The notes below the pieces were generated by a model that had not been told where the DNA came from, did not search any database, and saw nothing but the letters and a program-made list of their open reading frames with translations. A stretch of DNA of 64,000 bases from Gymnothorax reevesii (taxonomy: Eukaryota; Chordata; Actinopteri; Anguilliformes; Muraenidae). Each line of letters starts with the position of its first letter. Position 1 is the first letter of the stretch. Made by a program: the position numbers and the translations under genes. Below are positions 34,798 through 47,093 of the stretch, in pieces. Location of the stretch: the NCBI GenBank assembly GCA_029721435.1, contig CM056582.1, positions 37,406,611-37,470,610 of the forward strand, read 5' to 3'.

Positions 34798-37700
34798 CTG
34801 GCAAGTGACATTAAAAAGCACCAGCACTAAACAACCATGAATGGTCTCCAACTGTCAGTCTTAATACTAGAGTGAACTAAATTATCCAATATTTGCCTGA
34901 TGTATTAGTTCACATGGTCAGGTTGAGTTTTGCTTGTCCCTTGACAGTGGTTTTGTGAGTTTTGTCAAGGTTCTTTCTAAAACCGCAGCCAGATAACATG
35001 AAAAACCACGACCAGAAGACACTTATGAAGGGACTCAGATCCTCAATGTTCTGGCTCAAAGTCAGAAACCTCACCTATTAGTTTGCTTTCATACATTACT
35101 ACTACTATGTTACATTCAAAAGCTCTGTTATTGAACAAGGTATGCTCAATTACCTTATCCAAAATCAGGTGCCCTGTGTATCGGACCGTAAAAAACAGCT
35201 TGCAAGTGATATAAACACAAGTGTCAAACAAGCAAGAAGGGACTACAGTCCTTCGTCTTCAGATCCGTAGTCAGGAATTTCTCCATTAGGGGCCCTTCAT
35301 ATTAGGTAACATCATATGACTGAATTGCTTTATTGTCATGAAGAAAAGGTTCCAAGTTCTTTAACTGGTTTCTTCTGACGAAACAGCTACCAGTTCATAT
35401 TAACAAGCACCAACTTTAAAGAAAGTTTTTATGTAGGAAATATCGCAAGATACATTAACAAGCACCCCCATGAAACACCCTTGAAGGTTCTCCAACAATC
35501 AATCCGAAGATCAGGGCCATGTTGGAATAGTGTTTTTTGTCACGGAAAGTGGCTAACTTCTAGAAAATGAGCTGGAAGTGTATACACGGCAGCCATGAGA
35601 AGTGTATTCCAGTTTTGTAAATGTAAAGAAAAGGTGCTTCAATGCTTCCTAACGTATCACCTTTGACATAGGGTACACGAAACCATTCTTCATAAAAACA
35701 AAGGTGATAACGCCATCCAGCCATTCAGTGTGGCTGAACCATTTAAAGTGACGACCATCCATACGGGCAATCACAAAAAACAAAGGAACGTGATGGGCAA
35801 GAATGGCATGATCAAGTTGGCCAGTAAATGCATTGGATTGTCGTAGCAGCACGGTTGTCTTCCTTAGCCGTTTTGAATTCCCCTTTACACCTCTCCTTTA
35901 CCTCATGACATTATCCAATTGTGGTTGAAGAAACGTTTAAGGACATTAGAGCATATGACGTCATTTTTTGTCTATTCAAATTCTGCAGCAAAGTTATATA
36001 ACTTATCCTTTATATGCCATATGATTAGGTCACACGGTCAGGTTGAATTATACTAGTCCTTTAATTGAAGCCTCATGTTTTTTCAGGTTAATTTTTAAGA
36101 AACAGCTGTCTACTTTTAAAATGCACACGCGTTAAAGTATTGTTAAGGGTCTCTTTAATCTTCTGAACCAAGGACTGACACCTTATCCATTCGATCACAC
36201 AGTCAGTTTCCATGATGTCAGCTCCATAGAATTAAAAACAGTAAAATGGACGATGTCATGGAGTTGTGGGGATCTGAAGGGAGCTTAAAATGGCCACCCT
36301 TATTGATAAGTAAGTATTCCTATTGTGACACCTGAAAGGGAAGATCATAGAATTCCACAAAGGTTGGCCAGAATATACAAGCAGCATAGGTAGTTTCACT
36401 CAAGTCTGCCCACTCTTTGATGCAATTGTCAGTGCCCTTTTACTACAGTGTTTGAATTCTACGGATAGCTTAAGGGAGTGTCAGCAGACTTTTATAATAC
36501 TATCTTGTATTCACTATTGACACAATAGGGACTTTAAGCAAGGGCGGATTTTGCGACGGCTACGGCACCCGGATATAGATCTGCACTCCGCTGATCAAGA
36601 CTGTAGCCGTTGTGCCGGCGTTCTTTGCCGTAGCAGGCTGATCTACCATGGGGAAAGAACCAATCTCACGTGGCCACTACAACGCTTGGTTCAGGAGATT
36701 GAAAATGTTTTCTATAATTGATTGTGACACACTAAACATTATGTGTTTCTGTGGACTTTTCACACAGACACAGGATACTGTGTAAATTTCGCTGAGTAAA
36801 ACCATAGTGAACAATTTTCTGCTGCAGGCTATATTCTCCCCTCATCCCAGCATGGCATACGGTACTTAATTTCTCTACCCTGTAAACATCTATATTTACT
36901 CACATGTACATTAGTCTTTCTTCTACTGCTGTGCATGAAAAGTACACATATGATGTATATAAATGCACACTCCCATGCACTTTACCATTCATTTACACTC
37001 TGATTAGATGTGTGCTTTAATTGTCAAACTTTACGTCTTTTTAAAATTGAATTGTTCAAAGTAAAGTTTATTAAAAAGATGCACATTTCTTTTGGTTATG
37101 CTCTGTTCCTGTACTTGGCATAATGACAATAAATTTGAATATTGTAATCAAATATTAACTGTTTCCCATTTCCCCTAAATCTATGACATCTACTCCTTTT
37201 TCCAGTGGGAGCAGGACGAATGAGCACTCACACTGAATTTACTACTTTGCTGACAAACCCTGATTAAAATGCACTTTTGTGTAAAGTCTCTGCTGGATTT
37301 GACAGTGACAGCACCAGCACTTGAGACACTTTTTTCCAGGTGCCATAGGCATTGCAAAATCTGCCATAGTTGCTGGTCCAGATGAAATGCACAATTCCAA
37401 CCACGAAAGGACTCGAACCCTCAGTCTTCTGATCCGAAGTCAGACGCCTTATCCATTAGGCCACGTGGTCATTGCATGACAAGGCTGACTCCGAACAGTG
37501 AGCTGTGAGAACTGACAGCGGTTGATCAGTGCCATGTCAAATAACCGCTGTCATGTTGAGTTAAACAGCCCTGTCATTGAAAAACTCTCATGCTCAATCA
37601 CTCTCCAGATCCAAACTCAGGTGTTTCGACCGTATGGTCAGGCTGAGCAATGTTAGCCCCTTGACTGAAGTTTGGTGAGTTTTTTTCTCAGATTTCAGTG

Positions 37701-37963
37701 TTAGTAACACCAGCAAGATGATATGAAAAAACACCACCATCACACAACTATGCAAAGACTCAAGTCCTCAATCTTTTGATCCGGAGTCAGAAAGCTCCTC
37801 CATTAGGTGTCCTTTCATATTAGGTGACATCATTGGGGTTGACTTATGTTATTCCCTTAAACAAAGCCTTGTGAGTGTTAGTTTCAAGTTTCTGTTGCAG
37901 AAACTGTGACCAAGTCGTGTTAACAAGTACCAGCTTAAAAGAAAGTTTTTGTCTGAGAAACAG
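34798..37963. repeat. Repeat unit 12 (3,166 bp)
   Basis: Near-identical to unit 9 with the same private variants. One visible difference is CGTTTAAGG at about 35940 where unit 9 has CGTTTATGG. TCG tRNA with the same T-stem change as unit 9. Confidence 0.95.
37398..37470 (-). tRNA. tRNA-Arg, anticodon TCG (unit 12)
   Basis: Same as the unit 9 copy, with the G51-T63 wobble in the T stem. It is that copy's duplicate in the three-unit block. Confidence 0.88.
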
Positions 37964-40900
37964 CTGGCAAGTGACATTAAAAAGCACCAGCACTAAACAA
38001 CCATGAATGGTCTCCAACTGTCAGTCTTAATACTAGAGTGAACTAAATTATCCAATATTTGCCTGATGTATTAGTTCACATGGTCAGGTTGAGTTTTGCT
38101 TGTCCCTTGACAGTGGTTTTGTGAGTTTTGTCAAGGTTCTTTCTAAAACCGCAGCCAGATAACATGAAAAACCACGACCAGAAGACACTTATGAAAGGAC
38201 TCAGATCCTCAATGTTCTGGCTCAAAGTCAGAAACCTCACCTATTAGTTTGCTTTCATACATTACTACTACTATGTTACATTCAAAAGCTCTGTTATTGA
38301 ACAAGGTATGCTCAATTACCTTATCCAAAATCAGGTGCCCTGTGTATCGGACCGTAAAAAACAGCTTGCAAGTGATATAAACACAAGTGTCAAACAAGCA
38401 AGAAGGGACTACAGTCCTTCGTCTTCAGATCCGTAGTCAGGAATTTCTCCATTAGGGGCCCTTCATATTAGGTAACATCATATGACTGAATTGCTTTATT
38501 GTCATGAAGAAAAGGTTCCAAGTTCTTTAACTGGTTTCTTTTGACGAAACAGCTACCAGTTCATATTAACAAGCACCAACTTTAAAGAAAGTTTTTATGT
38601 AGGAAATACCGCAAGATACATTAACAAGCACCCCCATGAAACACCCTTGAAGGTTCTCCAACAATCAATCCGAAGATCAGGGCCATGTTGGAATAGTGTT
38701 TTTTGTCACGGAAAGTGGCTAACTTCTAGAAAATGAGCTGGAAGTGTATACACGGCAGCCATGAGAAGTGTATTCCAGTTTTGTAAATGTAAAGAAAAGG
38801 TGCTTCAATGCTTCCTAACGTATCACCTTTGACATAGGGTACACGAAACCATTCTTCATAAAAACAAAGGTGATAACGCCATCCAGCCATTCAGTGTGGC
38901 TGAACCATTTAAAGTGACGACCATCCATACGGGCAATCACAAAAAACAAAGGAACGTGATGGGCAAGAATGGCATGATCAAGTTGGCCAGTAAATGCATT
39001 GGATTGTCGTAGCAGCACGGTTGTCTTCCTTAGCCGTTTTGAATTCCCCTTTACACCTCTCCTTTACCTCATGACATTATCCAATTGTGGTTGAAGAAAC
39101 GTTTATGGACATTAGAGCATATGACGTCATTTTTTGTCTATTCAAATTCTGCAGCAAAGTTATATAACTTATCCTTTATATGCCATATGATTAGGTCACA
39201 CGGTCAGGTTGAATTATACTAGTCCTTTAATTGAAGCCTCATGTTTTTTCAGGTTAATTTTTAAGAAACAGCTGTCTACTTTTAAAATGCACACGCGTTA
39301 AAGTATTGTTAAGGGTCTCTTTAATCTTCTGAACCAAGGACTGACACCTTATCCATTCGATCACACAGTCAGTTTCCATGATGTCAGCTCCATAGAATTA
39401 AAAACAGTAAAATGGACGATGTCATGGAGTTGTGGGGATCTGAAGGGAGCTTAAAATGGCCACCCTTATTGATAAGTAAGTATTCCTATTGTGACACCTG
39501 AAAGGGAAGATCATAGAATTCCACAAAGGTTGGCCAGAATATACAAGCAGCATAGGTAGTTTCACTCAAGTCTGCCCACTCTTTGATGCAATTGTCAGTG
39601 CCCTTTTACTACAGTGTTTGAATTCTACGGATAGCTTAAGGGAGTGTCAGCAGACTTTTATAATACTATCTTGTATTCACTATTGACACAATAGGGACTT
39701 TAAGCAAGGGCGGATTTTGCGACGGCTACGGCACCCGGATATAGATCTGCACTCCGCTGATCAAGACTGAAGCCGTTGTGCCGGCGTTCTTTGCCGTAGC
39801 AGGCTGATCTACCATGGGGAAAGAACCAATCTCACGTGGCCACTACAACGCTTGGTTCAGGAGATTGAAAATGTTTTCTATAATTGATTGTGACACACTA
39901 AACATTATGTGTTTCTGTGGACTTTTCACACAGACACAGGATACTGTGTAAATTTCGCTGAGTAAAACCATAGTGAACAATTTTCTGCTGCAGGCTATAT
40001 TCTCCCCTCATCCCAGCATGGCATACGGTACTTAATTTCTCTACCCTGTAAACATCTATATTTACTCACATGTACATTAGTCTTTCTTCTACTGCTGTGC
40101 ATGAAAAGTACACATATGATGTATATAAATGCACACTCCCATGCACTTTACCATTCATTTACACTCTGATTAGATGTGTGCTTTAATTGTCAAACTTAAC
40201 GTCTTTTTAAAATTGAATTGTTCAAAGTAAAGTTTATTAAAAAGATGCACATTTCTTTTGGTTATGCTCTGTTCCTGTACTTGGCATAATAACAATAAAT
40301 TTGAATATTGTAATCAAATATTAACTGTTTCCCATTTCCCCTAAATCTATGACATCTACTCCTTTTGCCAGTGGGAGCAGGACGAATGAGCACTCACACT
40401 GAATTAACTACTTTGCTGACAAACCCTGATTAAAATCCACTGTTGTTTAAAGTCTCTGCTGGATTTGACAGTGACAGCACCAGCACTTGAGACACTTTTT
40501 TCCAGGTGCCATAGGCATTGCAAAATCTGCCATCGTTGCTGGTCCAGATGAAATGCACAATTCCAACCACGAAGGGACTCGAACCCTCAGTCTTCTGATC
40601 CAAAGTCAGACGCCTTATCCATTAGGCCACGGGGTCATTGCATGACAAGGCTGACTCCGAACAGTGAGCTGTGAGAACTGACAGCGGTTGATCAGTGCCA
40701 TGTCAAATAACCGCTGTCATGTTGAGTTAAACAGCCCTGTCATTGAAAAACTCTCATGCTCAATCACTCTCCAGATCCAAACTCAGGTGTTTCGACCGTA
40801 TGGTCAGGCTGAGCAATGTTAGCCCCTTGACTGAAGTTTGGTGAGTTTTTTTCTCAGATTTCAGTGTTAGTAACACCAGCAAGATGATATGAAAAAACAC

Positions 40901-41129
40901 CACCATCACACAACTATGCAAAGACTCAAGTCCTCAATCTTTTGATCCGGAGTCAGAAAGCTCCTCCATTAGGTGTCCTTTCATATTAGGTGACATCATT
41001 GGGGTTGACTTATGTTATTCCCTTAAACAAAGCCTTGTGAGTGTTAGTTTCAAGTTTCTGTTGCAGAAACTGTGACCAAGTCGTGTTAACAAGTACCAGC
41101 TTAAAAGAAAGTTTTTGCCCGAGAAACAG
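37964..41129. repeat. Repeat unit 13 (3,166 bp)
   Basis: The head matches unit 10. The tail carries the first copy of the TTG-anticodon tRNA with the CGGGGTC acceptor change and the CCATCGTTG flank, which continue into units 14 and 15. A private AAACTTAACG lies near 40195. Confidence 0.95.
40564..40636 (-). tRNA. tRNA-Arg-like, anticodon TTG (unit 13)
   Basis: C35 is T, so the anticodon is TTG, which would read the Gln codon CAA while the body remains arginine-type. A5 is C, leaving a C5-T68 mismatch in the acceptor stem. The D, anticodon and T stems and both Pol III boxes are intact. The charging identity cannot be told from sequence: position 35 is a major arginine identity base, so its loss could abolish arginylation. 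Confidence 0.8.
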
Positions 41130-42756
41130 CTGGCAAGTGACATTAAAAAGCACCAGCACTAAACAACCATGAATGGTCTCCAACTGTCAGTCTTAATACT
41201 TGAGTCAACTAAATTATCCAATATTTGCCTGATGTATTAGTTCACATGGTCAGGTTGAGTTTTGCTTGTCCCTTGACAGTGGTTTTGTGAGTTTTGTCAA
41301 GGTTCTTTCTAAAACTGCAGCCAGATAACATGAAAAACCACGACCAGAAGACACTTATGAAGGGACTCAGATCCTCAATGTTCTGGCTCAAAGTCAGAAA
41401 CCTCACCTATTAGTTTGCTTTCATACATTACTACTACTATGTTACATTCAAAAGCTCTGTTATTGAACAAGGTATGCTCAATTACCTTATCCAAAATCAG
41501 GTGCCCTGTGTATCGGACCGTAAAAAACAGCTTGCAAGTGATATAAACACAAGTGTCAAACAAGCAAGAAGGGACTACAGTCCCTCGTCTTCAGATCCGT
41601 AGTCAGGAATTTCTCCATTAGGGGCCCTTCATATTAGGTAACATCATATGACTGAATTGTTTTATTGTCATGAAGAAAAGGTTCCAAGTTCTTTAACTGG
41701 TTTCTTTTGACGAAACAGCTACCAGTTCATATTAACAAGCACCAACTTTAAAGAAAGTTTTTATGTAGGAAATACCGCAAGATACATTAACAAGCACCCC
41801 CATGAAACACCCTTGAAGGTTCTCCAACAATCAATCCGAAGATCAGGGCCATGTTGGAATAGTGTTTTTTGTCACGGAAAGTGGCTAAGTTCTAGAAAAT
41901 GAGCTGGAAGTGTATACACGGCAGCCATGAGAAGTGTATTCCAGTTTTGTAAATGTAAAGAAAAGGTGCTTCAATGCTTCCTAACGTATCACCTTTGACA
42001 TAGGGTACACGAAACCATTCTTCATAAAAACAAAGGTGATAACGCCATCCAGCCATTCAGTGTGGCTGAACCATTTAAAGTGACGACCATCCATACGGGC
42101 AATCACAAAAAACAAAGGAACGTGATGGGCAAGAATGGCATGATCAAGTTGGCCAGTAAATGCATTGGATTGTCGTAGCAGCACGGTTGTCTTCCTTAGC
42201 CGTTTTGAATTCCCCTTTACACCTCTCCTTTACCTCATGACATTATCCAATTGTGGTTGAAGAAACGTTTATGGACATTAGAGCATATGACGTCATTTTT
42301 CGTCTATTCAAATTCTGCAGCAAAGTTATATAACTTATCCTTTATATGCTATATGATTAGGTCACACGGTCAGGTTGAATTATACTAGTCCTTTAATTGA
42401 AGCCTCATGTTTTTTCAGGTTAATTTTTAAGAAACAGCTGTCTACTTTTAAAATGCACACGCGTTAAAGTATTGTTAAGGGTCTCTTTAATCTTCTGAAC
42501 CAAGGACTGACACCTTATCCATTCGATCACACAGTCAGTTTCCATGATGTCAGCTCCATAGAATTAAAAACAGTAAAATGGACGATGTCATGGAGTTGTG
42601 GGGATCTGAAGGGAGCTTAAAATGGCCACCCTTATTGATAAGTAAGTATTCCTATTGTGACACCTGAAAGGGAAGATCATAGAATTCCACAAAGGTTGGC
42701 CAGAATATACAAGCAGCATAGGTAGTTTCACTCAAGTCTGCCCACTCTTTGATGCA

Positions 42757-42765
42757 ATTGTGCCG
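42757..42765. other. 184-bp deletion junction (unit 14)
   Basis: CAATTGT joins directly to GCCGGCG. In undeleted units both breakpoints carry TTGT (1629-1632 and 1813-1816 in unit 1), so the event fits a 4-bp microhomology or replication-slippage deletion of 184 bp. Confidence 0.9.
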
Positions 42766-43545
42766 GCGTTCTTTGCCGTAGCAGGCTGATCTACCATGGG
42801 GAAAGAACCAATCTCACGTGGCCACTACAACGCTTGGTTCAGGAGATTGAAAATGTTTTCTATAATTGATTGTGACACACTAAACATTATGTGTTTCTGT
42901 GGACTTTTCACACAGACACAGGATACTGTGTAAATTTCGCTGAGTAAAACCATAGTGAACAATTTTCTGCTGCAGGCTATATTCTCCCCTCATCCCAGCA
43001 TGGCATACGGTACTTAATTTCTCTACCCTGTAAACATCTATATTTACTCACATGTACATTAGTCTTTCTTCTACTGCTGTGCATGAAAAGTACACATATG
43101 ATGTATATAAATGCACACTCCCATGCACTTTACCATTCATTTACACTCTGATTAGATGTGTGCTTTAATTGTCAAACTTTACGTCTTTTTAAAATTGAAT
43201 TGTTCAAAGTAAAGTTTATTAAAAAGATGCACATTTCTTTTGGTTATGCTCTGTTGCTGTACTTGGCATAATGACAATAAATTTGAATATTGAAATCAAA
43301 TATTAACTGTTTCCCATTTCCCCTAAATCTATGACATCTACTCCTTTTGCCAGTGGGAGCAGGACGAATGAGCACTCACACTGAATTAACTACTTTGCTG
43401 ACAAACCCTGATTAAAATCCACTGTTGTTTAAAGTCTCTGCTGGATTTGACAGTGACAGCACCAGCACTTGAGACACTTTTTTCCAGGTGCCATAGGCAT
43501 TGCAAAATCTGCCATCGTTGCTGGTCCAGATGAAATGCACAATTC

Positions 43546-43618
43546 CAACCACGAAGGGACTCGAACCCTCAGTCTTCTGATCCAAAGTCAGACGCCTTAT
43601 CCATTAGGCCACGGGGTC
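43546..43618 (-). tRNA. tRNA-Arg-like, anticodon TTG (unit 14)
   Basis: Identical to the unit 13 copy (TTG anticodon, C5-T68 mismatch), in a unit that also has the 184-bp deletion. Confidence 0.8.
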
Positions 43619-45738
43619 ATTGCATGACAAGGCTGACTCCGAACAGTGAGCTGTGAGAACTGACAGCGGTTGATCAGTGCCATGTCAAATAACCGCTGTC
43701 ATGTTGAGTTAAACAGCCCTGTCATTGAAAAACTCTCATGCTCAATCACTCTCCAGATCCAAACTCAGGTGTTTCGACCGTATGGTCAGGCTGAGCAATG
43801 TTAGCCCCTTGACTGAAGTTTGGTGAGTTTTTTTCTCAGATTTCAGTGTTAGTAACACCAGCAAGATGATATGAAAAAACACCACCATCACACAACTATG
43901 CAAAGACTCAAGTCCTCAATCTTTTGATCCGGAGTCAGAAAGCTCCTCCATTAGGTGTCCTTTCATATTAGGTGACATCATTGGGGTTGACTTATGTTAT
44001 TCCCTTAAACAAAGCCTTGTGAGTGTTAGTTTCAAGTTTCTGTTGCAGAAACTGTGACCAAGTCGTGTTAACAAGTACCAGCTTAAAAGAAAGTTTTTGC
44101 CCGAGAAACAGCTGGCAAGTGACATTAAAAAGCACCAGCACTAAACAACCATGAATGGTCTCCAACTGTCAGTCTTAATACTTGAGTCAACTAAATTATC
44201 CAATATTTGCCTGATGTATTAGTTCACATGGTCAGGTTGAGTTTTGCTTGTCCCTTGACAGTGGTTTTGTGAGTTTTGTCAAGGTTCTTTCTAAAACCGC
44301 AGCCAGATAACATGAAAAACCACGACCAGAAGACACTTATGAAGGGACTCAGATCCTCAATGTTCTGGCTCAAAGTCAGAAACCTCACCTATTAGTTTGC
44401 TTTCATACATTACTACTACTATGTTACATTCAAAAGCTCTGTTATTGAACAAGGTATGCTCAATTACCTTATCCAAAATCAGGTGCCCTGTGTATCGGAC
44501 CGTAAAAAACAGCTTGCAAGTGATATAAACACAAGTGTCAAACAAGCAAGAAGGGACTACAGTCCCTCGTCTTCAGATCCGTAGTCAGGAATTTCTCCAT
44601 TAGGGGCCCTTCATATTAGGTAACATCATATGACTGAATTGTTTTATTGTCATGAAGAAAAGGTTCCAAGTTCTTTAACTGGTTTCTTTTGACGAAACAG
44701 CTACCAGTTCATATTAACAAGCACCAACTTTAAAGAAAGTTTTTATGTAGGAAATACCGCAAGATACATTAACAAGCACCCCCATGAAACACCCTTGAAG
44801 GTTCTCCAACAATCAATCCGAAGATCAGGGCCATGTTGGAATAGTGTTTTTTGTCACGGAAAGTGGCTAAGTTCTAGAAAATGAGCTGGAAGTGTATACA
44901 CGGCAGCCATGAGAAGTGTATTCCAGTTTTGTAAATGTAAAGAAAAGGTGCTTCAATGCTTCCTAACGTATCACCTTTGACATAGGGTACACGAAACCAT
45001 TCTTCATAAAAACAAAGGTGATAACGCCATCCAGCCATTCAGTGTGGCTGAACCATTTAAAGTGACGACCATCCATACGGGCAATCACAAAAAACAAAGG
45101 AACGTGATGGGCAAGAATGGCATGATCAAGTTGGCCAGTAAATGCATTGGATTGTCGTAGCAGCACGGTTGTCTTCCTTAGCCGTTTTGAATTCCCCTTT
45201 ACACCTCTCCTTTACCTCATGACATTATCCAATTGTGGTTGAAGAAACGTTTATGGACATTAGAGCATATGACGTCATTTTTCGTCTATTCAAATTCTGC
45301 AGCAAAGTTATATAACTTATCCTTTATATGCTATATGATTAGGTCACACGGTCAGGTTGAATTATACTAGTCCTTTAATTGAAGCCTCATGTTTTTTCAG
45401 GTTAATTTTTAAGAAACAGCTGTCTACTTTTAAAATGCACACGCGTTAAAGTATTGTTAAGGGTCTCTTTAATCTTCTGAACCAAGGACTGACACCTTAT
45501 CCATTCGATCACACAGTCAGTTTCCATGATGTCAGCTCCATAGAATTAAAAACAGTAAAATGGACGATGTCATGGAGTTGTGGGGATCTGAAGGGAGCTT
45601 AAAATGGCCACCCTTATTGATAAGTAAGTATTCCTATTGTGACACCTGAAAGGGAAGATCATAGAATTCCACAAAGGTTGGCCAGAATATACAAGCAGCA
45701 TAGGTAGTTTCACTCAAGTCTGCCCACTCTTTGATGCA

Positions 45739-45747
45739 ATTGTGCCG
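45739..45747. other. 184-bp deletion junction (unit 15)
   Basis: Same junction as in unit 14. The shared breakpoint and shared private variants show one deletion followed by copying into the next unit. Confidence 0.9.
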
Positions 45748-46527
45748 GCGTTCTTTGCCGTAGCAGGCTGATCTACCATGGGGAAAGAACCAATCTCACG
45801 TGGCCACTACAACGCTTGGTTCAGGAGATTGAAAATGTTTTCTATAATTGATTGTGACACACTAAACATTATGTGTTTCTGTGGACTTTTCACACAGACA
45901 CAGGATACTGTGTAAATTTCGCTGAGTAAAACCATAGTGAACAATTTTCTGCTGCAGGCTATATTCTCCCCTCATCCCAGCATGGCATACGGTACTTAAT
46001 TTCTCTACCCTGTAAACATCTATATTTACTCACATGTACATTAGTCTTTCTTCTACTGCTGTGCATGAAAAGTACACATATGATGTATATAAATGCACAC
46101 TCCCATGCACTTTACCATTCATTTACACTCTGATTAGATGTGTGCTTTAATTGTCAAACTTTACGTCTTTTTAAAATTGAATTGTTCAAAGTAAAGTTTA
46201 TTAAAAAGATGCACATTTCTTTTGGTTATGCTCTGTTGCTGTACTTGGCATAATGACAATAAATTTGAATATTGAAATCAAATATTAACTGTTTCCCATT
46301 TCCCCTAAATCTATGACATCTACTCCTTTTGCCAGTGGGAGCAGGACGAATGAGCACTCACACTGAATTAACTACTTTGCTGACAAACCCTGATTAAAAT
46401 CCACTGTTGTTTAAAGTCTCTGCTGGATTTGACAGTGACAGCACCAGCACTTGAGACACTTTTTTCCAGGTGCCATAGGCATTGCAAAATCTGCCATCGT
46501 TGCTGGTCCAGATGAAATGCACAATTC

Positions 46528-46600
46528 CAACCACGAAGGGACTCGAACCCTCAGTCTTCTGATCCAAAGTCAGACACCTTATCCATTAGGCCACGGGGTC
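46528..46600 (-). tRNA. tRNA-Arg-like, anticodon TTG (unit 15)
   Basis: As in units 13-14, plus C25T, which gives a G10-T25 wobble. The most changed of the TTG copies. Confidence 0.78.
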
Positions 46601-47093
46601 ATTGCATGACAAGGCTGACTCCGAACAGTGAGCTGTGAGAACTGACAGCGGTTGATCAGTGCCATGTCAAATAACCGCTGTCATGTTGAGTTAAACAGCC
46701 CTGTCATTGAAAAACTCTCATGCTCAATCACTCTCCAGATCCAAACTCAGGTGTTTCGACCGTATGGTCAGGCTGAGCAATGTTAGCCCCTTGACTGAAG
46801 TTTGGTGAGTTTTTTTCTCAGATTTCAGTGTTAGTAACACCAGCAAGATGATATGAAAAAACACCACCATCACACAACTATGCAAAGACTCAAGTCCTCA
46901 ATCTTTTGATCCGGAGTCAGAAAGCTCCTCCATTAGGTGTCCTTTCATATTAGGTGACATCATTGGGGTTGACTTATGTTATTCCCTTAAACAAAGCCTT
47001 GTGAGTGTTAGTTTCAAGTTTCTGTTGCAGAAACTGTGACCAAGTCGTGTTAACAAGTACCAGCTTAAAAGAAAGTTTTTGCCCGAGAAACAG

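Larger units (their letters stand above)
19270..39420. repeat. Tandem duplication of a 9,489-bp three-unit block
   Basis: Units 7-8-9 (from inside unit 7) recur as units 10-11-12 and into unit 13 with a period of 9,489 bp. Lengths 3,156, 3,167 and 3,166 repeat in order, as do private variants of each member. The start falls between the CACCAATTAG/CACCTATTAG marker (about 19260) and ATGGACCATG (about 20437). Only isolated differences were seen, for example at 35940. Confidence 0.88.
41130..44111. repeat. Repeat unit 14 (2,982 bp, 184-bp deletion)
   Basis: The segment equal to 1633-1816 of unit 1 is missing; the junction reads GATGCAATTGTGCCGGCG at about 42751-42768. Other variants shared with units 15-16 are TCCCTCGTC, GGCTAAGTTC, GTTGCTGTAC and TTGAAATC. 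TTG-anticodon tRNA. Confidence 0.95.
44112..47093. repeat. Repeat unit 15 (2,982 bp, 184-bp deletion)
   Basis: Same deletion and junction as unit 14 (about 45733-45750) and almost identical overall, so it is a one-unit tandem duplication of unit 14 or the reverse. It differs from unit 14 in the tRNA (GACACC for GACGCC on the plus strand). Confidence 0.95.
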
